Assembly (NCBI RefSeq): GCF_900659615.1
Contig: NZ_CAACUY010000001.1
Coordinates: 124,001-188,000, forward strand
Direction: 5' to 3'
DNA from: Actinomadura fibrosa
GTDB taxonomy: Bacteria > Actinomycetota > Actinomycetes > Streptosporangiales > Streptosporangiaceae
Length of the DNA stretch: 64,000 nucleotides
Below the pieces are notes generated by a model. The model made no database searches. It was not told the DNA's origin and saw only the letters and a program-made list of their open reading frames with translations. The stretch's first letter is position 1. Each line of letters starts with the position of its first letter. Shown piece by piece: positions 28,200-36,812 of the stretch. The position numbers and the translations under genes were made by a program.

Positions 28200-30347
28200 G
28201 TGTTCTGGATCACGTTGGTCATCGGGCTCGCCGGAACGGCGGTCGCCTTGGCGCTCGCCGGACGGCGGGTGATGTTCCTCTACACGATCGCCAAGAGCGG
28301 CCAACCCGACCCCGAGCGGGTGCTCCAGGTCAAGCGCGACAAGAAGGGCGACGTCGAGGGCCAGGTGACCGAGGTCCTCGGCCAGCGCAAGCTGCTGAAG
28401 TGGTCGGTCGCCGGCGCGGCGCACGCGGCCGTCATGTGGGCGTTCTTCCTGCTGATCACCGTCTACCTTGAGGCGGCCGTCGCGCTGCTGTTCGGGCTGG
28501 ACAAGCACATCCCCGGGCTCCAGACCTGGGGTCCGATCGGCTTCGTCCAGGACACCATCGCGCTCGCCTGCGCCATCGGCCTCGCGACCTTCACCGCGAT
28601 CCGCGTGAAGAACTCGCCCAAGCGCATCGGCCGCAAGTCCCGGTTCAAGGGCTCGCACCTGTCCGGCGCCTGGATCACGCTCTTCATGATCTTCAACGTG
28701 ATCTGGACGATGTTCTTCTTCCGGGGCGTCGAGTGGGCCAACGGCAACCTCGCCTACGGCAAGGGCGCCTACTTCTCCTACGCGGTCGGCCACCTGTTCG
28801 ACGGGCTGAGCCACCACACGCTGGACGTGCTTGAGTCCATCGGCCTGCTGCTCCACATCGCGGTCGCGCTGATCTTCCTGGTCTTCGTCGTCCACTCCAA
28901 GCACCTGCACATCTTCCTGGCCCCGCTGAACGTCATGTTCAAGCGCCGCCCGGACGGCCTCGGCCCGGCCCAGCCGATGATGTCGGGCGGCAAGCCGCTC
29001 GACTTCGAGGAGGCCGACCCCGACGAGGACGTGTTCGGCCGCGGCAAGATCGAGGACTTCACCTGGAAGGGCTTCCTCGACATGGCGACCTGCACCGAGT
29101 GCGGTCGCTGCCAGTCGCAGTGCCCCGCCTGGAACACCGGCAAGCCGCTGTCGCCGAAGATGGTCATCCTGGAGCTGCGCGACCACGCCCTGGCGAAGGC
29201 GCCCTACTTCACCGCGTCCGAAGAGGCCCGCGAGAAGTTCACCGACGAGCAGAAGCTCGCCATGCAGGTGGACAAGGAGCTCGTCGCCGAGGACGGCGTC
29301 ATCCACCCGGACGTCCTGTGGTCCTGCACCAACTGCGGCGCCTGCGTCGAGCAGTGCCCGGTCGACATCGAGCACATCGACCACATCCTGGACATGCGCC
29401 GCTTCCAGGTCATGATCGAGTCCTCGTTCCCGTCCGAGGCCGGCGTCATGCTGAAGAACCTGGAGAACAAGGGCAACCCGTGGGGCATGTCCGAGATGAA
29501 GCGCCTCGAATGGATCGAGGAGCTGGACTTCGAGGTCGAGGTCGTCGACGACAAGCTGCCCGAGGACACCGAGTACCTGTTCTGGGTCGGCTGCGCCGGC
29601 GCCCTGGAGGACCGCGCCAAGAAGACCACCAAGGCCGTCGCCGAGCTGCTGCACATCGCGGGCGTCAAGTTCGCCGTGCTCGGCCCGATGGAGGCCTGCA
29701 CCGGTGACCCGGCCCGCCGCCTGGGCATGGAGTTCGTCTTCCAGATGCTCGGCCAGCAGAACGTCGAGACGCTGAACGACGCGGGCGCCAAGAAGATCGT
29801 CGCGACGTGCCCGCACTGCTTCAACACCCTGGCCAACGAGTACCCGCAGATCGGCGGGAACTACGAGGTCGTCCACCACACCCAGCTGCTCGCGCACCTG
29901 GTCGAGGAGGGCAGGCTCACCCCGGTCGCGCCGATCGAGGAGAACATCACCTACCACGACCCCTGCTTCCTCGGCCGCCACAACAAGGTCTACAAGCAGC
30001 CGCGCGACATCATGGCTACCGTCCCCGGCGTCAAGACGCAGGAGATGCACCGCCACAAGGACCGCGGCTTCTGCTGCGGCGCCGGCGGCGCGCGGATGTG
30101 GATGGAAGAGCGCATCGGCAAGCGCATCAACACCGAGCGCGTCGACGAGGCGCTGGAGACCAACCCCGACACCGTCTCCACCGCCTGCCCGTTCTGCCTG
30201 GTCATGCTGGGCGACGCCATCAACGAGAAGAAGAACTCGGGCGACGCCAAGGAGTCCCTGGAGGTCGTGGACGTCTCCCAGCTCCTGATCCGCTCGATCA
30301 AGGGCGAGGGCAGCGCACCGGCGAAGGAGCCGGTCGCCGCCGAGTAG
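28200..30347 (+). CDS. membrane iron-sulfur oxidoreductase, EtfD-like
   Basis: The 715-aa product has four or five N-terminal membrane helices (1-250), two ferredoxin-type 4Fe-4S sites (CTECGRCQSQCP at 298 and CTNCGACVEQCP at 376), and C-terminal CCG cysteine-rich domains ending in FCCGAGGARMW. This matches the heterodisulfide-reductase-related membrane proteins of actinobacteria such as mycobacterial Rv0338c/EtfD, which pass electrons from ETF to the quinone pool during fatty-acid oxidation. GTG 28200 follows AGGAGG. No etfAB genes lie next to it here. A general Fe-S reductase function is secure, the EtfD role is inferred. Confidence 0.88.
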   Translation: MFWITLVIGLAGTAVALALAGRRVMFLYTIAKSGQPDPERVLQVKRDKKGDVEGQVTEVLGQRKLLKWSVAGAAHAAVMWAFFLLITVYLEAAVALLFGLDKHIPGLQTWGPIGFVQDTIALACAIGLATFTAIRVKNSPKRIGRKSRFKGSHLSGAWITLFMIFNVIWTMFFFRGVEWANGNLAYGKGAYFSYAVGHLFDGLSHHTLDVLESIGLLLHIAVALIFLVFVVHSKHLHIFLAPLNVMFKRRPDGLGPAQPMMSGGKPLDFEEADPDEDVFGRGKIEDFTWKGFLDMATCTECGRCQSQCPAWNTGKPLSPKMVILELRDHALAKAPYFTASEEAREKFTDEQKLAMQVDKELVAEDGVIHPDVLWSCTNCGACVEQCPVDIEHIDHILDMRRFQVMIESSFPSEAGVMLKNLENKGNPWGMSEMKRLEWIEELDFEVEVVDDKLPEDTEYLFWVGCAGALEDRAKKTTKAVAELLHIAGVKFAVLGPMEACTGDPARRLGMEFVFQMLGQQNVETLNDAGAKKIVATCPHCFNTLANEYPQIGGNYEVVHHTQLLAHLVEEGRLTPVAPIEENITYHDPCFLGRHNKVYKQPRDIMATVPGVKTQEMHRHKDRGFCCGAGGARMWMEERIGKRINTERVDEALETNPDTVSTACPFCLVMLGDAINEKKNSGDAKESLEVVDVSQLLIRSIKGEGSAPAKEPVAAE

Positions 30348-30360
30348 TCCCGGCCTGCGC

Positions 30361-30393
30361 ACGGCCCCGGTCCCAGGAAGGGACCGGGGCCGT
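30361..30393. terminator. terminator after the Fe-S oxidoreductase gene
   Basis: A perfect 14-bp stem (30361-30374 with 30380-30393) and 5-base loop starts 13 bases after the stop codon. Confidence 0.8.
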
Positions 30394-30476
30394 TCGCGTC
30401 CGGCGGTCAAGCGATCCAGGCCCGATCATGGCGCGTGCGGGGGCTTGCCGTCCGACCGGCCTGGTAGGACCGGGGG

Positions 30477-31247
30477 ATGGCCGTGCTCGTGTCCGTCATC
30501 GCGTTCCTGACGACGCTGGCCGGCGGCCTCGCCGCGATGCGGGTGCGCGACCACCGGCACCTCGTCCTCGGCCTCGCCGGCGGCCTCATGCTCGGCGTCG
30601 TCGCGTTCGACCTGATCCCCGAGTCGCTGGAGATGTCCGGCCGCGGATCGTTCGGCGTCCCCCTCCCCATGATCGGGTTCGCGTGCGGCTTCGTCCTGCT
30701 GCACGTCGTCGAGCAGGCGGTCGCGATCCACCGCGCGCACGAGGGGGAGTACGCGCCGCACGTCCACGCCCACGGCCCCGGCGCCGGCGCGCCCATCGCC
30801 GCCCCCGCCGGACGCGTCGGCGTCCTCGCCGCCTGCGCCCTCATCGGGCACAGCCTGGTCGACGGCCTCAGCATCGGCCTCGGCTTCCAGTCCGGGACGG
30901 GCGTCGGCGCCTTCGTCGCGCTGGCCGTCATCACCCACGACTTCGCGGACGGCTTCAACACCTTCACCGCCGCGTCCCTGGACGGCGGCGACCGGCGCCG
31001 CTCCGCCCTGCTGCTCCTCCTCGCCGACGCCGCCGCCCCCATCGCCGGCGCCGCGCTGACGCTGCTCGTCACCGTCCCGGAGTCCGTCCTCGGGCCCTAC
31101 CTGGGCCTCTTCGCGGGCGTCCTGCTCTACCTCGCCGCCGCCGAGATCCTCCCCGAGGCCCACAGCGTCCATCCGCGCGTCATGACGCTCTGCGCCACTG
31201 GCCTCGGGCTGGTCGCGGTCGGCCTCAGCGTCGCCTACGCGGGATAG
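30477..31247 (+). CDS. ZIP family metal transporter
   Basis: The 256-aa product has about eight membrane helices, a His-rich loop after helix 3 (EYAPHVHAHGPG) and the ZIP signatures in helices 4 and 5: IGHSLVDGLSIG (metal-site His and Asp) and HDFADGFNTF. Members import or export Zn2+, Fe2+ or Mn2+. ATG 30477 lies 83 bp past the upstream terminator. No metal-regulator gene is adjacent, so the metal cannot be named. Confidence 0.9.
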   Translation: MAVLVSVIAFLTTLAGGLAAMRVRDHRHLVLGLAGGLMLGVVAFDLIPESLEMSGRGSFGVPLPMIGFACGFVLLHVVEQAVAIHRAHEGEYAPHVHAHGPGAGAPIAAPAGRVGVLAACALIGHSLVDGLSIGLGFQSGTGVGAFVALAVITHDFADGFNTFTAASLDGGDRRRSALLLLLADAAAPIAGAALTLLVTVPESVLGPYLGLFAGVLLYLAAAEILPEAHSVHPRVMTLCATGLGLVAVGLSVAYAG

Positions 31248-31249
31248 GC

Positions 31250-31284
31250 GAAGGGCCGCCCGGTGACATACCGGACGGCCCTTC
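31250..31284. terminator. bidirectional terminator between zip and the betaine operon
   Basis: A 9-bp outer stem (31250-31258 with 31276-31284) and 5-bp inner stem separated by one mismatch sit between two convergent genes. Confidence 0.7.
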
Positions 31285-31298
31285 GGAACGTTCCCAAA

Positions 31299-32177
31299 TC
31301 AGCCCGTCATCGACTGCGCGAACGTCGGGTTCGCCTTCAGCCACTCGGCGACCGCCTGGTCCGGCTGGCCCTTGTACTTGTTCTCGATCAGGTCCTCCAG
31401 CGACCCGAGCTGCTTGTCGTCCATCCGGAACTTCTTCAGCCAGCCCGCCACCTCGGGCTGGTCCTTGGAGAAGTCCTTGCGGGCGACGGTGTTGATGCCG
31501 TCCGGCTGCCCCATCGCGCCCTTCGGGTCCTGGAGGTCCCGGATGGGGAACTTGGTGTACGCCCAGTGCGGGCGCCACAGCGTCACCACGATGTCCTTCT
31601 TGGCGTCGGTCGCCTTCTTCAGCTCCGTCAGCATGGCCGCCGTGGACGACGTCGTCACCGCGTACTCGTCCTTGAGCCCGTACGCCGGGAGCATCTTCTC
31701 CTGCGACACCCGGTACAGGCCCGAGCTCTTCTCGATACCGACGATCTTGCCGCCGTACGCGCCGCCCTTGCCCTTGAGATCGGCGATCGACTGGAGCGGC
31801 GAGTAGGTCGGCACCGCGATCGTCAGCGGCGCCTTGTCGTACCAGACGCCGACCTTCTCCAGCTTCTTGCCGTACTGCTTCCAGTAGTCCTCGTGGGTCC
31901 CCGGCAGCCAGGAGTCGATGAAGAGGTCCACGTCCCCCTTGGCCATGCCCGTGTACAGCGGTCCGGTGTCGAGGTTCTTGACGTCGACCTGGTAGCCCTT
32001 GTCGGTGAGGAGCTTCTTCCAGAGCGCCGTCGCGGCCTCCCCTTCGGCCCACCCGGAGACCACGCCGATGGTGAGCTTCTTCCCGTCCTTCTTGGAATCG
32101 GAATTGCACCCCGCCGCGCTCAGCCCGAGCGCCAGCGTCACCGCCGCGACCGTCAGACCTTTGAACCTGAACCGCAT
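31299..32177 (-). CDS. proX: glycine betaine/proline ABC transporter substrate-binding lipoprotein
   Basis: The 292-aa protein has a lipobox LSAAGC with Cys24 as the anchor, and the OpuAC/ProX fold: KLTIGVVSGWAEGEAATALWKKLL, DLFIDSWLPGTHEDYWKQYG, WRPHWAYTKFPI. Trp residues in those segments are the usual betaine cage. It is the last gene of the proV-proW-proX operon and should capture glycine betaine or related osmolytes outside the cell. The 37-bp gap to proW fits one transcript. Confidence 0.92.
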   Translation of the reverse strand: MRFRFKGLTVAAVTLALGLSAAGCNSDSKKDGKKLTIGVVSGWAEGEAATALWKKLLTDKGYQVDVKNLDTGPLYTGMAKGDVDLFIDSWLPGTHEDYWKQYGKKLEKVGVWYDKAPLTIAVPTYSPLQSIADLKGKGGAYGGKIVGIEKSSGLYRVSQEKMLPAYGLKDEYAVTTSSTAAMLTELKKATDAKKDIVVTLWRPHWAYTKFPIRDLQDPKGAMGQPDGINTVARKDFSKDQPEVAGWLKKFRMDDKQLGSLEDLIENKYKGQPDQAVAEWLKANPTFAQSMTG

Positions 32178-32214
32178 ACCCGTCCTTTCGTCGACCTACA
32201 GGGAAATGAAGAGA

Positions 32215-33078
32215 TCAAGACTTGCCGGCCGTGGCGCGCGACATCTGCGTGCGGTCGCCCAGCGCCCCGGTGATCCGGTCGAGGAAGATGGCCAGGACGA
32301 CGACCGCGAGGCCGCCCTCGAAGCCCTTCGCGACGTCCACCCGGTTGATGCCCTCCAGCACCTCGCCGCCGAGCCCGCCCGCGCCGACCATGCCCGCGAT
32401 CACCACCATCGACAGCGACAGCATGATCAGCTGGTTGACGCCCGCCATGATCGACGGCATGGCGAGGGGGATCTGGATCCGCGTCAGGATCCGGTTCGGC
32501 GGCGTCCCGAACGCCTCGCCCGCCTCGACCATCTCCGGGTCCACGCCGCGGATGCCGAGCTCGGTCAGCCGCACCCCCGGCGGCAGCGAGAAGATCACCG
32601 TCGCGACCACGCCCGGCACCACGCCGATGCTGAAGAAGAAGATCGCCGGAATCAGGTAGACGAACGCCGGCATCGTCTGCATCAGGTCCAGCACCGGCCG
32701 CACGACCCGGCTGACCGCCTCGTTCCGCGCCGCCGCGATGCCCACCGGAATCGAGATGGCCACCGACACGACCGCCGACACGATCACCAGCGCCAGCGAG
32801 TCCATCGCCGGCTCCCACAGCTCCATGCTCTCGATCAATCCGAACCCGAGCAGCGTGAACAGCCCCAGCTTCCAGCCCCGCAGGAACAGCGCCAGCACCG
32901 CCAGCACCACCGTCAGCGCCAGCGGCGGGAGGAACGTCAGCACGTCCGTCAGCCCCTCGACGGTCGACTCGATCACCGAGCCGATCCCGTCGAACAGCCA
33001 CCCGAGATTGTCCGTGCACCAGGTCACGAGGCTGTCGAACCACTCGCCCACCGGCACCCGGGGCAGCACGTCACTCAC
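32215..33078 (-). CDS. proW: glycine betaine ABC transporter permease
   Basis: The 287-aa product has a soluble N-terminal part (1-45), then about six helices and the binding-protein-dependent transport motif EAGEAFGTPPNRILTRIQIPLAMPSI, whose EAA-G loop contacts the ATPase. It belongs to the OpuAB/ProW type. Its GTG at 33078 overlaps the proV stop by 8 bases. Confidence 0.93.
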   Translation of the reverse strand: MSDVLPRVPVGEWFDSLVTWCTDNLGWLFDGIGSVIESTVEGLTDVLTFLPPLALTVVLAVLALFLRGWKLGLFTLLGFGLIESMELWEPAMDSLALVIVSAVVSVAISIPVGIAAARNEAVSRVVRPVLDLMQTMPAFVYLIPAIFFFSIGVVPGVVATVIFSLPPGVRLTELGIRGVDPEMVEAGEAFGTPPNRILTRIQIPLAMPSIMAGVNQLIMLSLSMVVIAGMVGAGGLGGEVLEGINRVDVAKGFEGGLAVVVLAIFLDRITGALGDRTQMSRATAGKS

Positions 33079-34327
33079 CGGTGCCCTCCTTCACCAACGC
33101 CGGCTCCGGCGCGCCCGCGCCCTCGTCCAGCACCTCGTCCACATGCGTGTTGATCGCCCCGAGCGCCGCCAGCAGCGTCACCCGCGGGATGACGCCGAGC
33201 AGCGTCCCGTCCGCGTCCGCCACCGGCACCGGCAGATCGCTCTCCGCGCACCGCGCGAACAGCTCCGCCACCGGCGTGTCCGCCGCCACCGGGTCCAGGT
33301 CTCCGGGGTCGAGCAGCCCGTCCAGGGTCTGCACACCGTCCGCCACCGCGTCCGCGATCACCTCGGCCGTCACCTTGCCCACGAGCCTCCGGTCCCGCCC
33401 CACCACGAACGCCGCGGACGTCTGGTGCTCCCGCATCGTCCGCAGCGCCGTCCGCGGCCCCGTGTTCGCCGGCACCGTGACCAGCGGCTTCTCCATCACC
33501 GAACGAGCCGTCAGCACCCTGGTACGGTCCACGTCCGCGACGAACTGGGCGACGTAATCGTTCGCCGGATCGGTCAGGATCTCCTCCGCCGTCCCGATCT
33601 GGACGATCCGCCCCTCGCGCATCACCGCGATCCGGTCACCGATCCGCATGGCCTCATTGAGGTCATGAGTGATGAACACGATGGTCTTCCCGAATCGCCC
33701 CTGAAGGTCCAGCAGCAGATCCTGCACCTCCCGCCGGATCAGCGGGTCCAGGGCGCTGAACGCCTCGTCCATCAAAATGATGTCGGTGCCCGCCGCAAGC
33801 GCCCTCGCAAGCCCCACCCGCTGCTGCATGCCGCCCGACAACTGCCCGGGCAGCCTGTCCTCCCAGCCCTCCAGCCCGACCAGCCGCAAGAACTCCCGGG
33901 CCTTACCCTCACGTTCCTCTTTCGGGACCCCGCGGACCTCCAGCCCGTACGCCGCGTTCGCCAGCACTGACCGATGCGGGAACAGCGCGAAGTGCTGGAA
34001 CACCATGCTGACCTTGTTCTGCCGCAGCGCCCGCAGCGCCTTCGGCGACAGCTTCGCGACGTCCTGCCCGTCGATCAGAACAGTCCCCGAGGTGGCCTCC
34101 AGCAGGCCGTTCAGCATCCGGATCAGTGTCGACTTGCCCGACCCGGACAGCCCCATGACCACGAAGATCTCGCCCTGCTCGACCTCGAACGTGGCGTCTA
34201 CGACGGCGGGCATGACACCGAGCGCCCGGACCTCCTCCAGATCCGCACCCGCCCCCAGCCTCCGCTGGGCCTCCGCCGCCTTCCGGCCGAAGAGCTTCGT
34301 GACGCTTTCCGCGCGCAGTATGGACAC
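33071..34327 (-). CDS. proV: glycine betaine ABC transporter ATP-binding protein with CBS domains
   Basis: The product (418 aa from GTG 34327) has Walker A GLSGSGKST, the ABC signature LSGGMQQRVGLARAL, Walker B IILMDEAFSALDP and H-loop FITHDLN. Two CBS domains (about 275-400) follow, as in OpuAA/ProV, where they sense ionic strength. An insertion AEAQRRLGAGADLEEVRAL after the first strand is typical of the betaine subfamily. GTG 34327 has an AAAGGAG site only 3 bases upstream; GTG 34348 is an alternative without a site. It heads the operon. Confidence 0.92.
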   Translation of the reverse strand: MSILRAESVTKLFGRKAAEAQRRLGAGADLEEVRALGVMPAVVDATFEVEQGEIFVVMGLSGSGKSTLIRMLNGLLEATSGTVLIDGQDVAKLSPKALRALRQNKVSMVFQHFALFPHRSVLANAAYGLEVRGVPKEEREGKAREFLRLVGLEGWEDRLPGQLSGGMQQRVGLARALAAGTDIILMDEAFSALDPLIRREVQDLLLDLQGRFGKTIVFITHDLNEAMRIGDRIAVMREGRIVQIGTAEEILTDPANDYVAQFVADVDRTRVLTARSVMEKPLVTVPANTGPRTALRTMREHQTSAAFVVGRDRRLVGKVTAEVIADAVADGVQTLDGLLDPGDLDPVAADTPVAELFARCAESDLPVPVADADGTLLGVIPRVTLLAALGAINTHVDEVLDEGAGAPEPALVKEGTGE

Positions 34328-34457
34328 GATCTCCTTTCGCGTTCCCACGCCGAGCGCGGAAACCGTTCGTCTCCGGGACGGCGCCCGAGACGCGACTCAC
34401 GCGAAAAGAGATGTCAACCGGACGCCACAGTGATGCGTCGATCGAAACTACCCGTCC

Positions 34458-34490
34458 AGCGAGAAAGTTTCATCTTTCGGTGATCTCGCT
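34458..34490. terminator. possible hairpin at the end of dcd
   Basis: AGCGAGA (34458-34464) pairs with TCTCGCT (34484-34490), partly overlapping the dcd stop. It could end dcd transcription or be part of the betaine operon promoter. No T-run is seen. Confidence 0.3.
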
Positions 34491-35065
34491 CACACCTTCG
34501 TCCGGTGGAAGTTCAGGTACGACCGCGACGGCGTCGGCCCCCGCTGGTCCTGGTACCGCGACCCGTACTTCTCCGACCCGTACGGATACTCCGCCGGCGA
34601 ACTCGTCCTGAACAGGCACATCTGCCCGATCTTCATGCCCGGCCACAGCTTGATCGGCAGCGTCGCCACGTTCGACAGCTCCAGCGTCACGTGCCCGCCG
34701 AACCCCGGATCGATCCACCCCGCCGTCGAGTGCGTCAGCAGTCCCAGCCGCCCGAGCGAGCTCTTCCCCTCCAACCGCGCCGCCAGATCGTCCGGCAGCG
34801 CGAACACCTCGTACGTGGACGCCAGCACGAACTCCCCGGGATGCAGCACGAACGCCTCCTCGGCGTCCACCTCCACCAGCCGCGTCAGATCGCTCTGCTC
34901 CTCCGCGGGGTCGATGTGCGGGTACTTGTGGTTCTCGAACACCCGGAAGTACCGGTCCAGCCGCACGTCCACACTGGACGGCTGGACCATCGCCGGGTCG
35001 TACGGGTCGATCTTGACCCGCCCGGACTCGAGCTCGAACCTGATGTCGCGATCGGAGAGCAGCAC
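34490..35065 (-). CDS. dcd: dCTP deaminase
   Basis: The 191-aa product has all Dcd hallmarks: [27 protein letters not shown], the nucleotide-binding [21 protein letters not shown] and the catalytic Glu in GHVTLELSN. It deaminates dCTP to dUTP (or, in bifunctional forms, directly to dUMP) in pyrimidine synthesis. The start is GTG 35065. It is the last conserved chromosomal gene before the tRNA-Gly integration site. Confidence 0.96.
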   Translation of the reverse strand: MLLSDRDIRFELESGRVKIDPYDPAMVQPSSVDVRLDRYFRVFENHKYPHIDPAEEQSDLTRLVEVDAEEAFVLHPGEFVLASTYEVFALPDDLAARLEGKSSLGRLGLLTHSTAGWIDPGFGGHVTLELSNVATLPIKLWPGMKIGQMCLFRTSSPAEYPYGSEKYGSRYQDQRGPTPSRSYLNFHRTKV

Positions 35066-35165
35066 GTCGCAAAGCTACCGGCCTGCCGCCCCCGCCCGCT
35101 CCCCGCCACACCCCCTCGCACTTTCCGGTACGATGTCCGAGCGGCGGTTCACCCCACCGCCTCAC

Positions 35166-35239
35166 GCGGGTGTAGTTCAATGGTAGAACTTCAGCTTCCC
35201 AAGCTGACAGCGCGGGTTCGATTCCCGTCACCCGCTCCA
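35166..35239 (+). tRNA. tRNA-Gly(CCC)
   Basis: The 74-base sequence folds into a full cloverleaf: acceptor GCGGGTG with CACCCGC, D-arm GTTC/GAAC, anticodon stem TCAGC/GCTGA with loop TTCCCAA (anticodon CCC), T-arm with GTTCGATTC, and an encoded CCA end. It is the intact member of four copies of this 3' half and is the attachment site of the downstream integrated DNA. Confidence 0.97.
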
Positions 35240-35244
35240 TAACG

Positions 35245-35284
35245 AAGGCCCAGGTCAGGAACATGCTTCCCGAGCCTGGGCCTT
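35245..35284 (+). terminator. tRNA-Gly terminator
   Basis: AAGGCCCAGG (35245-35254) pairs with CCTGGGCCTT (35275-35284), followed by a T-run at 35290-35294. Versions of this hairpin follow each of the three tRNA 3' copies, so the duplicated unit includes it. Confidence 0.75.
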
Positions 35285-35310
35285 GATCGTTTTTGGTCGT
35301 CTTCACCGCT

Positions 35311-35330
35311 GGGCCATTAGCGGGCCATTA
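35311..35330. repeat. paired arm-type repeat beside tRNA-Gly
   Basis: GGGCCATTAG followed directly by CGGGCCATTA, two near-identical units. Related pairs occur at 36593, 36791, 37711 and 38833, near the att copies. They probably bind the N-terminal domain of the integrase. Confidence 0.6.
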
Positions 35331-35474
35331 AGCCACCGGCACCAGCGCCCCGCCCGCTCCACCGTCCTCGTCGTCGTCCTGGCCCTGCTCTGCCTGAACC
35401 AGGGCATCGAGGCCATCGGCAATGGCGCGGTCGCCCTTGGCCGACTTGTGCTGGTAGCGCAGCGCGGCCCGCAT
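35328..35474 (-). pseudogene. 3' stub of a tyrosine integrase gene (copy 1)
   Basis: The reverse strand from 35474 reads MRAALRYQHKSAKGDRAIAD, then GLDALVQAEQ, an acidic DDDED stretch and GALVPVA before a TAA. This is the C-terminal end of actinomycete AICE-type tyrosine integrases (MRAALxYQHxTxxRDxxIA), including the catalytic Tyr. Upstream residues (GARLKPTRGGSRGD) no longer match the family, so the gene is cut just before the Tyr box. A closely related stub lies at 38851-38982. It is not functional on its own. Confidence 0.8.
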
Positions 35475-35773
35475 GTCACCTCGTGACCCGCCTCGTGTGG
35501 GCTTCAGTCGAGCGCCATCCGGGGTAGCACGGCGCGAATCTCGCGGCCCTTCTGATGCTTGACACCGCTCCCACAGAGATGATCTTGGATGGATGTGGAC
35601 GCGCGGGACGTCGCGGTGCTGGTCGGGGACCCGTGGGGACTTCTCTGGAAGGTCCTGATCTTGCTACGGACCAGAAGGTCAGCGTGCTACTGGGCCTCGC
35701 CGTCCTCCGGCCGATCTGGGCGCGAGGCGGGCCGAGGTCTGTAGGCTTTAGGTGCGGGAGAGGAGGGCTTGTG

Positions 35774-36106
35774 ATGACCGCGCAACCGCAGGACTACCCA
35801 GCAGACGGTATGCCCCTGCCGGGGAAGGGTCTTCGTGCTATCCGGTCTGCTCTCGTGGTGGCGCAGGACCGCGACGCGTTCGACGCCGGTCTCAAGGCCG
35901 TGCTCGACGAGGTGCGCGTCAGCCTGGATCTGGGTGTCCTGAACGACTTCGTGCACATGTGGTGGCTCGCGGCCTGTGACTCTGCCAAGGATCCCGAAGG
36001 CCGGCGGCGGATGCATGCGATGGCCGAGCGCATCCAGGCAGGAGAGCCGGTTCCCCGGGGGCGGTCTGTGCGCGAGATCCTCGCCGAGCGTGAGGCCCGA
36101 GGGTAG
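35774..36106 (+). CDS. DUF6247 family protein, probable antitoxin
   Basis: The 110-aa product has a short leader (MTAQPQDYPADG), then LPGKGLRAIRSALVVAQDRDAFDAGLKAVLDEVRVSLDL, a helical middle with HMWWLAACDSAKDPEGRRRM and a C-terminal RGRSVREILAER. This resembles DUF6247 proteins, which pair with RelE-like toxins in actinomycetes. ATG 35774 has AGGAGG (35761-35766) ahead of it. The next gene starts at the base right after its TAG. Antitoxin function is inferred from pairing. Confidence 0.7.
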   Translation: MTAQPQDYPADGMPLPGKGLRAIRSALVVAQDRDAFDAGLKAVLDEVRVSLDLGVLNDFVHMWWLAACDSAKDPEGRRRMHAMAERIQAGEPVPRGRSVREILAEREARG

Positions 36107-36352
36107 TTGTATCGGCTCATCCTGACGCCGGAGGTCGAGGAGCAGGTCTCTGCCCTTCCGGATGAGGCTCTCGGTCCCTTCGCCGAGCTGATCACTCTAT
36201 TGGAGGTCTCTCCGTGGAGTGGTCGGCCGTTCGGCAGGTCCAACCCCCGAGGCAACATGCTCACGCTCGCCTTCGGAGACGGCGGCCTTGCCGTCTACTT
36301 CGTCCTGGAGGAGCAGCGGGAGACGTGCCTGATCCGCGTTACGTGGCTCTGA
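36107..36352 (+). CDS. RelE/ParE-like toxin
   Basis: The 81-aa product, begun by TTG 36107 with no gap after the DUF6247 gene, reads MYRLILTPEVEEQVSALPDE, then FAELITLLEVSPWSGRPFGRSNPRGNMLTLAFGDGGLAVYFVLEEQRETCLIRVTWL. The LTPEVEEQVSALP start, the small helix and the beta-rich end with YFVLEEQRETCLIRVTW match the RelE/ParE ribonuclease or gyrase-toxin fold. It lies in the DNA between the tRNA and the first att copy, where it could stabilise the inserted DNA. Confidence 0.75.
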   Translation: MYRLILTPEVEEQVSALPDEALGPFAELITLLEVSPWSGRPFGRSNPRGNMLTLAFGDGGLAVYFVLEEQRETCLIRVTWL

Positions 36353-36698
36353 TTCATCGCCCCGACGCCGCTGGACGTCGGTGATGAGGCAGGTCGGTGG
36401 TTCTGCTGTACAGCACGGAAGTACAGCAACAGCCCCACATAACGGCTTACGCGACCTGCCAGCGGCACACGTCACTACGTGGGTGAGACTGCGATGGGCT
36501 GAGTGTACCGGTGGTCCGCATCGAGGTGGCATCGATTGGCCGCGCTCGCAGAGCGAGAGCGGCTGACGCGCCGCAGGTCAGTGGACCCGCTGCGTGCCAT
36601 TAGCGTGCCATTAAGAGCGGCGATCGGGGGTCGATCACGGTTACTTGCGGAACGTCCGAACGCCAGGTCAGGCGCTGTGACAGGCAAGATCGCGATGG
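36353..36698. other. non-coding end of module 1
   Basis: No convincing gene. It holds a CTGTACAGC/GTACAG inverted element near 36405 and the paired arm repeat at 36593. The base composition is a little more AT-rich than the chromosome on the left. Confidence 0.5.
36593..36613. repeat. paired arm-type repeat left of att copy 1
   Basis: CGTGCCATTA followed by GCGTGCCATTA. It lies 86 bp before att copy 1, on the opposite side from the other arm pairs, as expected when an element carries arms on both sides of its core. Confidence 0.6.
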
Positions 36699-36742
36699 TT
36701 CCCAAGCTGACAGCGCGGGTTCGATTCCCGTCACCCGCTCCA
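36699..36742 (+). repeat. att copy 1: exact 44-bp copy of the tRNA-Gly 3' end
   Basis: Positions 36699-36742 are identical to 35196-35239 (anticodon loop to CCA). The left flank is unrelated to the tRNA. The right flank carries a weak version of the tRNA terminator (36747-36782). This is the far junction of the first inserted element. Confidence 0.93.
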
Positions 36743-36790
36743 CACAGAAGGCCCGGGGCAGAGACATGATCTCCGGGCTTCTACGGTCGC

Positions 36791-36812
36791 CGTGCAATGA
36801 GCGTGCGATTAG
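36791..36812. repeat. paired arm-type repeat right of att copy 1
   Basis: CGTGCAATGA then GCGTGCGATTAG, at about the same distance from the att core as the other right-hand pairs. Confidence 0.55.

Noticed and set aside
36503-36769. ORFs reading through the att copies with the same peptide (PKLTARVRFPSPAP)
   Set aside because: This recurring peptide is only the translated tRNA 3' end in the repeats and not a protein family.
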